Below, piece by piece: positions 22,005-33,446 of a stretch of DNA of 64,000 bases. Each line of letters opens with the position of its first letter. The first letter of the stretch is position 1. The translations under genes were made by a program, and so were the position numbers. Under the pieces are notes generated by a model. That model searched no databases. It had not been told where the DNA came from and worked only from the letters and a program-made list of their open reading frames with translations. The stretch is taken from assembly GCA_007922195.1 (NCBI GenBank), contig ML681996.1, positions 21,960,998-22,024,997 of the forward strand, read 5' to 3'. The stretch comes from Podocnemis expansa (lineage: Eukaryota > Chordata > Testudines > Podocnemididae).

Positions 22005-23048
22005 TGCTTTGTTCCACTCTTGTTTTCTGACCCTACACAATGGCTCAGCCAGACAGTGGCACCCCTACTGTGATGGCATCTGTTTTTTTCAGCTCTCAAG
22101 ATGTCAAGAACATCGAACATGTTTTTCATAAAAGGAAATGTAAATATATACATGCTAACTCTAGCATGCCCTACCATAGTATCTATAACTAAGCATTATA
22201 AATTCTGAAGGTGTACCCATCTGAGAACAAGAAGGTGAAATTTGTACACCAATTTATACCCTAATGGAAGAAACTATGTCTAAGCGAGGACTCACCACAG
22301 GGGAAAGGCAGGCAGTGGTATCACTGCAACATTTTGCTAGGGATACGTAACTTCAGATTTCTGCTTGGGTTCCCAGTCGGAGGTGTCTGGAAAAAGAATT
22401 GAATAAAAAACAATCCCTGCATCTTTTAGGGCCTTGCACATGTCCCACTCCAGCCAACTCCACATATTTTATGGACTGCGCTGGTGGACTAGGGATTGTG
22501 GGTAGTCTATGCTTCAGTGCCAGGATCCTGTGAATCAAACCCATCATCTCCTCTTTGTAAGACACTTTATAAGACCCATGATTCCCTCCTCTGTACCCTC
22601 CCAAAGTTTAGCACAGATTAGCAAGTTGATGAAAACCATTGGACTAAAATTCAGGTCAACTTAAGGGATAGTGCTATTGTTGTCTTTGTCCCAAGATATG
22701 AGATAAGGTGGTAAAATAACATCTTTTAGCAGACTAATTTCTACTGTAAAAGAGACAAGCTTTTGAGCTACCCAGAGATTTTATTCAGGTCACTGCTATT
22801 TTCTTCTTCATCAGAGCTCTGTGTGACTTGATAGCTTGTCTTTTTTTCCAGCAGAAATAAAGTTATTACCTCACTGACCATGTCTGTTCCATGAGCTCTT
22901 AGCATTTAGAGTGTTTGGTGAAGCCTCTAAACAACCCTTCCAAAGTAATCACCTGCCTGCCTGCTGATACAGTAACATAATGGTTTCTTACTCATTTAAT
23001 CCTTGATCCTAGACACTAACTTCCTGTGTGGAAAATAAAGTCTGTGTC
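22005..23048. other. Non-coding; possible short PLE fragment
   Basis: At about 22695-22870 the wording (AGATGGTAAAATAACATCTTTTAGCAGAC, then AGCTTTTGAGCTACCCAGAG and TCTTCATCAGAGCTCTGTG) resembles a decayed insert with a PLE-like tail vocabulary. I cannot define it. The rest is unrecognised. Confidence 0.35.
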
Positions 23049-23060
23049 TGGCTAATATGT

Positions 23061-23628
23061 AAAAAAACAACAAGGAGTTGTGTGGCACTTCAAGACTAAC
23101 AGATTTATTTTTTGCATGAGCTTTCGTGGGAGAAGATCCCACTTCCTCAGATGCTTCGAAGATGGGTGAACTTACANNNNNNNNNNNNNNNNNNNNNNNN
23201 NNNNNNNNNNNNNNNNNNNNNNNNNNNNNNNNNNNNNNNNNNNNNNNNNNNNNNNNNNNNNNNNNNNNNNNNNNNNNNNNNNNNNNNNNNNNNNNNNNNN
23301 NNNNNNNNNNNNNNNNNNNNNNNNNNNNNNNNNNNNNNNNNNNNNNNNNNNNNNNNNNNNNNNNNNNNNNNNNNNNNNNNNNNNNNNNNNNNNNNNNNNN
23401 NNNNNNNNNNNNNNNNNNNNNNNNNNNNNNNNNNNNNNNNNNNNNNNNNNNNNNNNNNNNNNNNNNNNNNNNNNNNNNNNNNNNNNNNNNNNNNNNNNNN
23501 NNNNNNNNNNNNNNNNNNNNNNNNNNNNNNNNNNNNNNNNNNNNNNNNNNNNNNNNNNNNNNNNNNNNNNNNNNNNTCCTTGTTGTTTTTTTACTGGACT
23601 AGACTAACACGGCTATCCCTTTTGAAAT
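23061..23628. mobile_element. PLE-derived snap-back insert spanning the assembly gap
   Basis: The left part reads AACAAGGAGTTGTGTGGCAC then GACTAACAGATTTATT and GCATGAGCTTTCGTGGGAGA, the complement of a PLE 3' end. After the gap, TCCTTGTTGTTTTT and AGACTAACACGGCTATCCC give the same 3' end in forward orientation. The flanks carry TGGCTAATATGT on both sides (23049-23060 and 23629-23640), a perfect 12-bp target duplication. The insert is therefore an inverted-repeat PLE copy and its unsequenced middle lies between opposing arms. Confidence 0.8.
23177..23576. other. Assembly gap, 400 N
   Basis: Exactly 400 unknown bases, probably an estimated gap size. Frames drawn through it are meaningless. 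Confidence 1.
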
Positions 23629-23640
23629 TGGCTAATATGT

Positions 23641-24296
23641 GTCTGGCTAGGAAAATATGCTTTTTCCTTTCAGGTGTGGACCATAGCTATTCCATGTCTT
23701 TGCTTCCTCCAAACTATGTTATTGCAAAACATTCTCCCTAGGTCTAACTTTGAAGCCTTTGCCTTGAACAGAATTCATCTGTCTTCTGAGTGAAGCAGAT
23801 CAGGGAGTGACTATTGTGTTTGTTTTCCATGCTGTGAAATCCACTTCCAGGTGAAATTCCAGGAGCGGCTTGCCATTTGCAGAATTCTAAACAGACTTGA
23901 CTCAGGTTACCTGTCCTACCAGACCAGCATTCATAGAGCACACTGAAGCCTTCCAAAGATGAAACTAACTTGAAGTGGATGCAGGGCTATGTTGACCCCC
24001 CTCCCTGGTATATAAGGAACCTTTCTCTTTTTCCCCCCAGGAATCTGTAAGCAATTTGGTCACACATTTAGAATATGTTGGAAGATGCATATTTATTTTC
24101 AAACTCTTCACTGCTACTAATCTTCACTTTTGTGGTTTGTGGAATCTACAGTTTTTAAACTAAGGGTTAGGCTTTGTTCCATACTGGCCTTTAAAGTTGT
24201 GATATTTTTATGTGGGCGATGAGTGGGGTGGCTGAGATATGATTGATTATAAAGGGGTAGATCCCGTTCCTAGTGTAGTTTGCTTTAAATATCAGT
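23641..24296. other. Non-coding, nothing recognised
   Basis: No identifiable gene or repeat between the PLE insert and the next MITE. Confidence 0.45.
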
Positions 24297-25199
24297 GGCT
24301 ATGTCTACACTCGGGGGGCCCTGGAAGTTGACTTAACAAGGTTGACTTTAAGTCAACCTTGTTAAGTCGACTTCAAGGTATGTCTGTGTAGACAAGGAGC
24401 AGACATACCCAGGGTGCCCCTCCTCCTACCCCACCCCCAGTTTGGATTGGGTATCCTGAGCCCAATTGGCTCCAGGGGCCAATCCAGAATGCTGGCCCGG
24501 CCCGGCACCTGCCCTCTGGGGAGGAGCTGAGTCCCTCTCCAAGCCCCTCTCTGTTAGCGGTCAGGCCAGCAAAGAGGGGCCTCTTACCAGCCCTCACAAG
24601 TGACCCTGGTTGAATTTGGCCCCCTCTGTCACTTATCAGGGCAGGAGGCTCCCCAGCCTGGTCAATCTCACTTCTGTGAAATTGACCAGGCTACAGAGCC
24701 TCTAGCCAGCTGTGACAAATGACCGGGTGCCCAATTTGGCCCAGGTCACTTCTCACCACTGGCAGGATCCCACTCCAACCTCACCCATGCCACCCATGGA
24801 GAGGGGCTGGGAGTGATGGGACCCCCCAGCTCCTTTCCGCAGGTGGCGGGAAGGCAGAGAGGGATTAGGAGCCCTACCTGGCTCAAAGTCCCTCTCCATA
24901 GCTAGGGATGATGCCAGCTCCCTGCACTGGCCAGGTGTGATGCTGGGTCCCCCAGCCTTCAGATCCTTGCCAAATGGCAGGAGCCGGATTGGGCCCCCAG
25001 TGGGAGCCCATCATGCAGGGTGGCGGAGAAGGGAAGGGGGCCTTGCCTTGCGAAGTTGACTTAAATGCTTAAGTCGACTTCCAGGGCTGAAGTTATTAAA
25101 TTGACTTAAGCAATTGCTTAAGTTGACTTAATAATTTCTAAATATAGAGTAGGCTTAAAGAGCTTTAAGTCAATCTAAGTCCTCAGTGTAGACATAACC
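24297..25199. mobile_element. Family B MITE (AAGTTGACTT-rich), 903 bp
   Basis: The termini are GGCTATGTCTACACT and AGTGTAGACATAACC. The subterminal zones consist of GTTGACTTAA, AAGTCGACTT and AAGTCAACCTTGTTAAG motifs in both orientations rather than TTCGAA. The 3-bp flanks are AGT and AGC. The GC-rich core holds no transposase. A 34-bp palindrome CCTGGTCAATCTCAC/GTGAAATTGACCAGG (24657-24690) is shared with the family A copy at 19903. The terminal GGCTATGTCTACAC is shared with family A, so the two are probably mobilised by related machinery. Confidence 0.75.
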
Positions 25200-25229
25200 A
25201 GCAAGAGTACAATCAGATTCTTGCCAAGT

Positions 25230-25335
25230 TCCAAAGGGGGCAGCCATGTTAGTCTAGTTCAGTAAAACAAACAATGAGCCTTGTGACAGTTAAAGACTAG
25301 CAAATTTTGTGTCAGCTTTATCTATCTTTATCTAT
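25230..25335 (-). repeat. PLE 3'-end fragment
   Basis: TTCCAAAGGGGGCAGCCATG, TTAGTCTAGTTCAG and AAAGACTAGCAAATTT form the complement of the PLE tail seen elsewhere in the window. It decays into TCTATCTTTA repeats and abuts a family A MITE. Confidence 0.7.
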
Positions 25336-25349
25336 CTTCATCAAATTTA

Positions 25350-25741
25350 TTTCTTAATCTTCAACACTGGTTGTTTCAAAATAAGAAACTGAATGTCCAC
25401 GCAACATTTTCTTATTTCAAAATGACAGGCTCTGTCACTTTGAAATAAGAACCATCTTTTCAAAACAGCTTAAACACCATTCATTTCGAAATGGCTGTTA
25501 CTTCAAAATGGGTATTTCAAAATAATGTTGTTTGGGCATGTTGTTTCGAAACAACACCATTGTTTTGAAACACCTGTTTCGAAACAACATGTCCAAACGG
25601 CCTTATTTTGAAATAACCATTTCAAAATGACAGCTGTTTCGAAAGCAGGCTTTCCCTTAATTTGAATTAACTTATTTCGAAATAAGGACTTTATTTCAAA
25701 ATAACTTATTTTGAAATAATGATGTATGTGTGGACATAGCC
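25350..25741. mobile_element. Family A MITE, short copy, left end damaged
   Basis: It has the same arrangement of motifs as 6160-6582: CAACACTGGTTGTTTC, TTTTCTTATTTCAAAATGAC, GACATGTTGTTTCGAAAC-like and TTAATTTGAATTAACTTATT. The right end is GTGTGGACATAGCC followed by TAA. The left terminus runs into a PLE fragment and is not clean. Both copies lack the GC-rich core. Confidence 0.75.
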
Positions 25742-26494
25742 TAAGAGTGGGCAAGACTGTAAATTAACAATCTGTCCCAAGTAAGGGGAAGTACAAGACA
25801 GAGATTTCCCAAAAATTAATCAAACCTGAATCATCTTTGCAAAACTTTTCAAGTTTAATTAAGCAGTATTTTCCAAGGGTACTTTGTCAGGAAATTTCTG
25901 ACTAGCACTCGCTGTATAAGCTACGTATTTGGAATGTTGTTGGTAGGAGCTCTGCACATAGAACAAATGCAGACTAGCTAGTGAGGAAACACATAATGGA
26001 AAAGTGATCTGCAGTGTGGATTTAATTAGAGATTTTTTAACCTCAAACATAGAGTTGACGAATTCATTCAGTTCAAAGAAACTCACAAAAGACCTTCCTT
26101 CCTTTTTTTTTGACTAGTGTGTTTTATGTGATACTATGCTGAGGTAGGAGACATAGATTCGGTATTAGTGTGAGCTCTTTTTGACGAGATCTACAGGGGA
26201 AAACTAACACTGGAGTTAAGAAATTCAATAAATTCCCACGCTGAGGTTGCTATGTTGTCTTGCAGAGGAAAATACATGCAGAAGCCAATCTGTTTTATGG
26301 TTTAAAAGAGTTGTAATATTCATTAACCAAAGGTAGCATTTATCAGAACAGAATTAAGGCACAAGCAGGGAGCATCCAGCTCCCATCATCTCTCTTCAGG
26401 CAGATTGACTCCTTCAATCCTAAATCAGGCTTTTGTATCACTGGAACATTCACCTCTTTTTTATTAATCTCACAGAAGGACAAATATATATTAA
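25742..26494. other. Non-coding, nothing recognised
   Basis: Unique-looking sequence; no gene, RNA or repeat identified. Confidence 0.45.
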
Positions 26495-26700
26495 TAAAGC
26501 CTAATCTTTATAGAGAACTTGTAATCTGTAGATGTCAAAGTGCTTTACAAGAAGGGTCAGTATCATTAAACCCTCTATAAATATAGGGAAACTGAGGCAC
26601 AGAATGATTAAATGACTTGTCCAAGGTTATCTGGCAGGTCCTTGGCAAATCCAGAATTAGAACCCAAGTCTCAGTCCCTTGTTCTATCCACATGTGTGTT
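26495..26700 (+). repeat. MIR-like CORE-SINE fragment
   Basis: The block AAGTGCTTTACAAGAAGG, GTCAGTATCATTA, GGGAAACTGAGGCACAGAAT, AATGACTTGTCCAAGGTTAT and TAGAACCCAAGTCTCAGTCC matches in order the well-known MIR core and 3' half. MIR elements are ancient in amniotes, so this is a relic. Confidence 0.8.
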
Positions 26701-27229
26701 CACAAGCACTCCTCAGACCATGGCTTTGAGCTGAATTTGAATCTACTCTTTTGATAGGTAGCAGGGGTTTGTTTGGTTCCCCCTCCCTTTTTAAACTAGA
26801 CTATTAACTCACTTATATAATTACTCTCCTACTCAATATGGATAAATGGGCAGTTTTCCTCTTTTGTGTTCCTCTTAATTTGGTGAAGAGCAAAGGCTTA
26901 ATTCTGGGAGGAACCTAGAAAGTTAAAAAAAAAAAAAAAGATATGGGGGAAAGGAGGAAAGACAGGAGGACAAAATGAGAACTAGCAGGCTCTTTACTCC
27001 TATTAGTATAGGCCACTTATCATTGTGCTATTTTGCTATAAAGCCTAGCACCTTCATTTCTACAAAGATCTGTGGTTGTGTTGGTTTCTTCAATCATTAG
27101 TGTTACCAATTCCATGACGCACACACACACCGAACTTGTGCTGGACACATAACAACACTGATGACATTAGCTCCCAAAGGACCTTAGGCCATGATGACTG
27201 TGGTGTGGTACTGTTATGCTAGTCTGTCC
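26701..27229. other. Non-coding with short A-rich and CA-rich runs
   Basis: Contains a poly(A) run near 26925-26939 and a short CA array near 27120. No gene recognised. Confidence 0.5.
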
Positions 27230-27455
27230 AAGAACGGCTTAATGAGAGTCTCTGGGATGAATCTGGTATATTGAGGTGGCTTCTGTACCTTAAAATCTTT
27301 AAACCATGATTCAAGGACTTTAATAACTCAGTCATAGGATACAGGTTTATTGCAGGAGTGGATGGGTAAGGTTCTGTAACCTGCATTGTGCAGGGGATCA
27401 CTACATGATCATATTGGTCCCTTCTGACCTTAGGTTCTATGAGTCTAAGACTTAG
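27230..27455 (+). repeat. CR1 LINE 3'-end fragment
   Basis: GGACTTTAATAACTCAGTCA, GGAGTGGATGGGTAAGGTTC, TGTGCAGGGGATCACTACAT and TGGTCCCTTCTGACCTTAGG match in order a typical reptilian CR1 3' tail, ending in TATGAGTCTAAGA. Confidence 0.75.
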
Positions 27456-29307
27456 ATACACATTGCTGTACCTCACTGAGGGGTCAAGACTGTAGGGAGG
27501 AATTAGAAAAGAATAAGTCTTGCTCTGTAGTTGCGGAGGGGAAGAGGGAGTGAACCTCTTGAGGTACTAATGGAAAGAAAGGCAGAACTGTGGCCAGAGC
27601 CTAGCTAAAGGCTTCTAACAGTCAGATGCTCCTTGGGGCTCAGAAGCCTGATGTGAGCCCTTTTATTTGTTTTGTTCTCCATAATCAGTTTGATTCCCTT
27701 CTCTGGGATCTAAAGAAAGCAAGCCTGGGAAGAAACTGCGAGAAATGCCTAAAAATGGGCCACAGCATGGAGCAGCCAAGGGATACAGACAATCTGAAGA
27801 AACTAACCTTCGTTGCTTTATATAGGTCCCTGGCGTGAACCCCATGTGGGCCTAATTTCTCCACTGGTATTTTTGGGACAGTGGTGTGAAGACCCAAGCC
27901 ACAGTCAGGTAGACCCACAAAGAGCAAGGTTTGACAAACGCTCTGGTATGATACTACCAGATTAGGGTGTTGGTCTCTGTTTATCTCAGAAGGGCTTCAG
28001 CTAAAAATGACCTGACAGGAGGGCTGAGTTGCCAGAAGAGGCAGACCACTACAGGACTGAAGCAATTGTCTGCAGGGGCCACCAAGAAAGAAAGTGTCTG
28101 CTTTGCCACCCAAAGAATGAGGTGTCTTGCCCTTTACACTGTGAGGTTTTTCTCCCTGAACTAAAGGATGCAAATCCCTCTTCCTTCGAGACTGTCAGGG
28201 TCCATCTAAAACACAAAACAAGCAGATCCTCAAGGTCTTGACTTATACTGAAAGAAACATACAGATCCTCCATTGGAAAAGACAAAGATCTTGCTTGTTT
28301 AGGGTTTACTGTATCACAAACAGCCCATTTCCTCTTTATTGAAATGTCTAAGTAACTCCATATTAGATTAAATCAACTATATTGATAACTATGGTACCAA
28401 TCCAGTGAATAACTGTAAATTTAAAGTGTTGCAAACCTAATATCATCTTGTCATCAAGATTTTGCTACTCCACATGTGATTAATCCATGCCAAAGGAAGA
28501 TGATCAGTTGGTAGGAAAAATCTTGTTCCTATTACATAATATCTCATGACTTCCCAAGCCTATTTTATGACACCTACTTTTTTCAATAGCTGAATAATTT
28601 TCTTCTGAAAGAAATACTTTTTGACTAATGTAAATTATCTGGTACTTTCTTCTCTTTTATTTCCTGGCTCAACACAGCCCCAAGGTATGCTTCTGATACA
28701 TCTGTATGGACAGTAAAAGGCTGAAAATATCAGAACTATTCCAATTTTGGATCATTACAAAACTTGTGCTTCAAGTTACTAAAGCTTGAAGGTCACACTT
28801 TTAACTCTATCAGGATTGCTTTGCCTGATGTTGTACAATATATGTTTCTAAAGGGGTTGAAGCATTGTAAAATATGGTGCAAAATATTTATTTATTATTA
28901 TTATTATTATTATTTATTATTTATTACTTCTACTACTACTACTGCTTTGCTAGGTGAAGAGAAGATTTAACTGCTTCTCATGTGCTGGGTACAGCAATCT
29001 ATTTTCCTTAGCTCTTCCTGGTTTTACCAAATGTTATCCCCCAAATGGTGACATAGTTCCCACTCTGTAAATGCATAATTTGTGGGACCAGCTGTCAGTC
29101 CAGCTGCTTTTAATGTATTAAAAACATTGTGGAATATTCTAAAAGATTGTATCTAACAGTGGTATGAAATCTTCAAATGACATTGTCTTTGCTGACCATT
29201 ACCCCAACCTTGGACACATTCTCTACCACAATACATTATTTTATTATTGTTTTAAAAATAATAACATAAGCTAATGAAATAAGCATATATTGAAAGCTGC
29301 CTTAGGG
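27456..29307. other. Non-coding, with (TTA)n tract
   Basis: No gene is supportable. A TTA/TAC microsatellite lies at about 28888-28941. The stretch 27600-28300 is GC-balanced with scattered frames but no recognisable domain; an old retroelement is possible. Confidence 0.4.
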
Positions 29308-29470
29308 CTTGTCTTTACTGGTGGTGGCAAATTTGCTGCCATCAGATTGATCTCGCTGATTGACCAAGTGGGTCTGTTAAAAAAACCATCCTTGCCGAAA
29401 GAGTAGCACAGAATTGAAGGTGAGGGGTTTCCCTTCAACTTAGGCTACTGAAAACACCATTGTAAGTAGG
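29308..29470. repeat. Family D DNA-transposon fragment
   Basis: It starts GGGCTTGTCTTTACTGGTGG, followed by GGCAAATTTGCTGCCATCAG and a GATCTCGCTGATTGACCAAG block. The 32125 fragment has the same order (CATCTTTACTGGAGGTAGCA, AAATTTGCCTCC). The terminus resembles GGGCTTGTCTACACTGG of reptilian DNA transposons. The right end was not found. Confidence 0.5.
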
Positions 29471-30243
29471 CAGTAAACAATCAGAGGGAGATACACAGGT
29501 GTTTTAAGTACTTTGTTTGCCACTGAAATTGTGCCAGGGTATAAACCAGGGCTCATTTAACTTCATACTTTCAGTCCTCATTTCCCCCATATTCCTTCTG
29601 CTTATGTCCTGTTTTCTTCTTAGTCATCTTGCTGTTTAAACCAGGAGGACATATTTCATTCATTTATAAATTCTGAGATATAATTAACAATCATTATTAC
29701 AATGTCTATACAAAATATGTCTGTCCATTTTCATTGCTATAAATAAAATAAAAACAATCTAAGCATTTTGTAGGATTATGCTATCTCAGGGGATCCTAAA
29801 AATCTATTTTGATTTTTCAGTAGCTTACAGGATGTTCGTTGCACTGTGCTGCGTGTAGGAAAGGCATATTTCATAGCTGGCCTTCCATTTTGTAACTTAT
29901 TTCTCATCTTGAATCTTTAAAGTCCAGAATGATTACTCTTAGTACCATTCTACAAATCTTATTTGTTTTGAGACATTTGCAGATGGGTTATTTTAAGTGA
30001 TATAAGTGGTCAGATGCTGCGTTATTATGGTGGGCAGCAAGTGTGATATTATGTGGGTAGTTTAACAGGGTTATTGCTTGAGGGTATTTTGAAGATTTAA
30101 TTCTTTGTATTTTATATTATAAATAATTAAAGAGTCAAAGGCCAGAATCTGTCCCCCTAACTCATGTTCTTTACTCATTACTAACTTCATGGTCCTTTAC
30201 TAAACACCTAACCACATAACATTTTTTTCATTAATGAATATTA
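29471..30243. other. AT-rich non-coding, nothing recognised
   Basis: No gene or repeat identified. Confidence 0.45.
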
Positions 30244-30375
30244 TATTCTAATCTGTTATTTAGTTTTCAAGTCCATTGGGGTGGAAGCTGTGTCTTGCTA
30301 TATATCTGTGCAATGCCCAGCACAATGGAACCTTGATCTCAGTAGCAGCCTTAACTGATACCATAATACAAATAA
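30244..30375 (+). repeat. CR1/L3-type LINE tail fragment
   Basis: GGGGTGGAAGCTGTGTCTTG, ATCTGTGCAATGCCCAGCAC, AATGGAACCTTGATCTCAGT and a tail ACCATAATACAAATAA follow the order of an ancient amniote LINE 3' end. The exact family is uncertain. Confidence 0.5.
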
Positions 30376-31388
30376 CTTATAATAATAATTCAAAAACACA
30401 TTCTGTCATTTGAGTATTTTAATCATGCAAACTAAGGTCACTATGTGACAAAGAAGTGCAGGGTACAGACTTGAAATGACTGCTTAGTGTTATTACTATT
30501 TTCAAGATTCTTTCTATGTTTCTTTCTTTAAAAAAAGTTAAATTTTTTGTTAATATTAATTTTAGAAATAAATATAGTAGATGAATACAAAAAAGGTGAG
30601 ACCCAAAGAGTGAACAATAGAATAGTTTGTATAACTTTAAATAACTGTCCTAAGATTTCTTGCTGTACAGATTTTGCTATAATGTGACAGACAGCTTAAA
30701 AAAAAAAAAAGCTTTTAGTAAGATTTTTTTTCTCCAGAGGCTTGTTAAGAAGTAGCACTCAGAAAGGAGAAAAAATATGTGAAAGTGAGTTGCAAAATAA
30801 TTTTTCAGATGATGAAAATTTTATAAATCTTCTGAGAAATATATTGTGTAATTCTCATGCATGACTGTGATTGCATGTCACAGAAAATTGGCAGGTCTTT
30901 GGGATGCATATACAGAGGTTAGCTGTCTAGCATCTTAACAGTATAGCACTATATTTGACTTTAAAAATCTTACTTTGGAATATATAAATATATATACACC
31001 ATGTGAAGAAAGGTTTTATTCTTGTAGCACAGAGTGTGGATATAAAATGAGTCCATCATTCAATTATTATCCCTCTGATTATATACAGGAAGGTAAAGCA
31101 CTGACATTTCCACCATTGAGAATTACTGAAAACATGGCAAAACTTCTAGTTTTGCAGGTCTCGGAATACAAAGTCATCATCATCTTTTCAGTCAAATCCC
31201 TCCAAAAATGCACTTAACACACAATTTGTGAGTCCATAATAACATTCATAATTAGAAATATTAATGGAATTAGTCAATTTTCTAAAATGTAAGTAATTTC
31301 CTCTTCTGGATTTCCAACCATGTCCTTTCTCTGATGTTTCTCTGTTAGGGCATCAACTCTACCTCCTAAAAGCATTCCCTGTGTCAAT
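30376..31388. other. AT-rich non-coding, nothing recognised
   Basis: No gene. Contains poly(A) runs near 30698 and 30536. The 80-codon frame near 30975 has no recognisable domain. Confidence 0.45.
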
Positions 31389-31545
31389 GCTTCTCAACCA
31401 CTGTGTCAGGACACATTACTATGTCCCCACACAGTGGTAAGCGTGCCACAGAGAGCCAGGGAGATGGCAGGATTCATCCTGGGGGTTTTGGGCTGGTGTG
31501 TCCCGTACAGTCACATCCCACTGTCAAGTGTGTCATGACCTGAAA
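31389..31545. mobile_element. hAT-like non-autonomous fragment
   Basis: It begins ATGCTTCTCAACCACTGTGT and ends with AGTGTGTCATGACCTGAAAA, where the usual inverted end reading GGTTGAGAA is missing. The interior (GTGCCACAGAGAGCCAGG, GATGGCAGGATTCATCCTGG) suits a family recalled from sauropsid genomes. Truncated on the right. Confidence 0.5.
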
Positions 31546-32124
31546 AAGCATAGAGCATTATCCAGCTCCAGACTGGCTTTATTTTTGTATCTTGTTCCAC
31601 ACAATATGAGCACCTAGAGAATTCATAAATAAGAATTAAAATATTCAACATGAAATAATGAAGGTTTCTACACACACATAGTATACCTGTCACGTGAACA
31701 GAATGTGGATGGCTGTGGAGCAAAAGTCACTAGTCAGCAGCTGGAACTCAGGATCAGACCAGAGTCAGACACCAGATGCTAAAGCCAAGGATCAGAGCCA
31801 AGGTGAAAGAGCAGGAATCAAAGCCAAGAATGACTTCCCTGGAGTGAGTTGAAGCTGGGCACAAATGGGCACAGGAGCTATTAGAGTCGGGGGCAAATGA
31901 TTTGAGCATCAACAAAATTATTACTGCTGCTGGATTTTAGAGGTTGAGGATTATTCCAGTCCCTTAGGGGGTATAGTCACTCAAGCAGCCTTCTGCAGGT
32001 TAGCTATGCAACTTAGAATTCCTGGACAGCACAGAACACAAACCCACCAAAGCAAAGAAATTAAATATTAAACATACTCGTTTGCAATCTTTACTTCTCC
32101 ACCATGGACACCTATGATTACCAG
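31546..32124. other. Non-coding, nothing recognised
   Basis: Contains GGATCAGACCAGAGTCAGAC-type AGCCAAGGATCAGAGCCAAG short repeats near 31750-31830, possibly LTR-derived. Otherwise unrecognised. Confidence 0.35.
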
Positions 32125-32300
32125 AGGCACATCTTTACTGGAGGTAGCAAATTTGCCTCCTTGAGTCTGATCTTTCCAGATTAATTGAGCAGTCAGTGGA
32201 GACCCACTCAATCAATGCAGAAAAACTACTCCTCAAGTGGCATGCCACTCCCTCAATGGAGACAGATTTCGTATCAATACAGCACAATAAAGATGCCATG
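32125..32300. repeat. Family D DNA-transposon fragment
   Basis: It shares the block order of the 29308 fragment, from AGGCACATCTTTACTGGAGG through CAAATTTGCCTCC to a GTCAGTGGAGACCCACTCAA segment. No terminal pair found. Confidence 0.45.
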
Positions 32301-32369
32301 TAAAAGAAGAGTTACTAAGTCAACAGGAGTTATGCAAGGTCCTCTGTATAGCTGGTACTCTGTGTAGCT

Positions 32370-32530
32370 TAGTTCCAAAGGGACAGACATGTTAGTCAAG
32401 GTCAGTAAAACAAACAAGGATTCCTGTGGCACTTAAAAACTAACAAATTTATTTATTGCATGATCTTTTGTGGGAGAAAATCCCACTTCATCAGCTGTTT
32501 TGAAGATGGAGAAACTTACAGAATGGGAGG
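32370..32530 (-). repeat. PLE 3'-end fragment
   Basis: TTCCAAAGGGACAGACATGT, AAGGATTCCTGTGGCACTTA, AAACTAACAAATTTATTTAT, GATCTTTTGTGGGAGAAAAT and CCACTTCATCAGCTGTTTTG form the complement of the PLE tail. There is no snap-back second arm here. Confidence 0.75.
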
Positions 32531-33156
32531 AAGCTCCCATCAGCAGCCACCAAATTTCTGGGTAAGTGCATCATAGCCATAACTCTGTTCCTATCAAAAA
32601 GTCAGTGTTCCAGCATCCACTTTATCAAATTTCCTTTCTGCAAGCAGAGTACACTTCCCCTCAGCCTTTCCTTCTGTATTCCTTTCACCACATCACCCCT
32701 CCTTCAAATAGTAACCGTGGATTTTTTCCCCAATGCTTTGTTGTGTTTCGTAAAGGAAGTTGTAGAAAGATACGTGATCAAATGATCCTAACACACTAGC
32801 GTAGTCTTTGCACAGAACTGAAGCATTTGAGTTGGGATCCATTTCAAAAGGACTGTATAAAGCCTCTGTTCTTACTCCAATGTCAGTACGTATGGAGCTT
32901 TCTTCAGGAACAGTTCTGTCTGGATGATGCTGCTAGGAGGGCTTCAGCTTCCACAGCCCAGGATGCTGTTCTGAGAAGGACTGCAAGGCAGAGATGGGGT
33001 CAATCTGTCAAGGAAGGTGAGGCATATCTTCACATATAGACTGGTTAAACTAATAAGGCAAACTTTAAATTAGCTTTAGTACACAAAAGTCCATGAGTAA
33101 GTGCAGAACATGAAGATACATGTGAAGCGTCAAAATTAGGGGAAAGCATAGGCAAT
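32531..33156. other. Non-coding; possible PLE continuation then unique sequence
   Basis: The first part may extend the PLE 3' untranslated region. The remainder, up to the CR1, is not recognised. Confidence 0.35.
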
Positions 33157-33403
33157 CATAGCAAGACAAGGGAGTGACAAAAGAGAAACTATATAATGAA
33201 CATGTCTGTATACTAATTCAAGAAGAATGGGAAATACACTGAAAGAACTAGAAATACGACTGAATGATCATCATTATGACATAATTGGCATCACAGAAAG
33301 TTGATGTGATAATTTACATGACTGCAATATTGGTATTTAAGGGCATTGCTTGTTCAGGAAGGCCAGATAGGTGAAAGAGAGAGAAGGTGTTACCTTGTAT
33401 AGT

Positions 33404-33446
33404 GTGCATGCATGCACGCATGTGCATGCACGCACATACACACACA
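33404..33446. repeat. Alternating purine-pyrimidine tract
   Basis: GTGTGCATGCATGCACGCAT-type sequence continuing into CACACACA. Such tracts can adopt Z-DNA. It lies inside the CR1 endonuclease region as a local expansion. Confidence 0.8.

Noticed and set aside
23112..23741. 209-codon frame across the gap
   Set aside because: Most codons are N. The flanks are PLE tail sequence.
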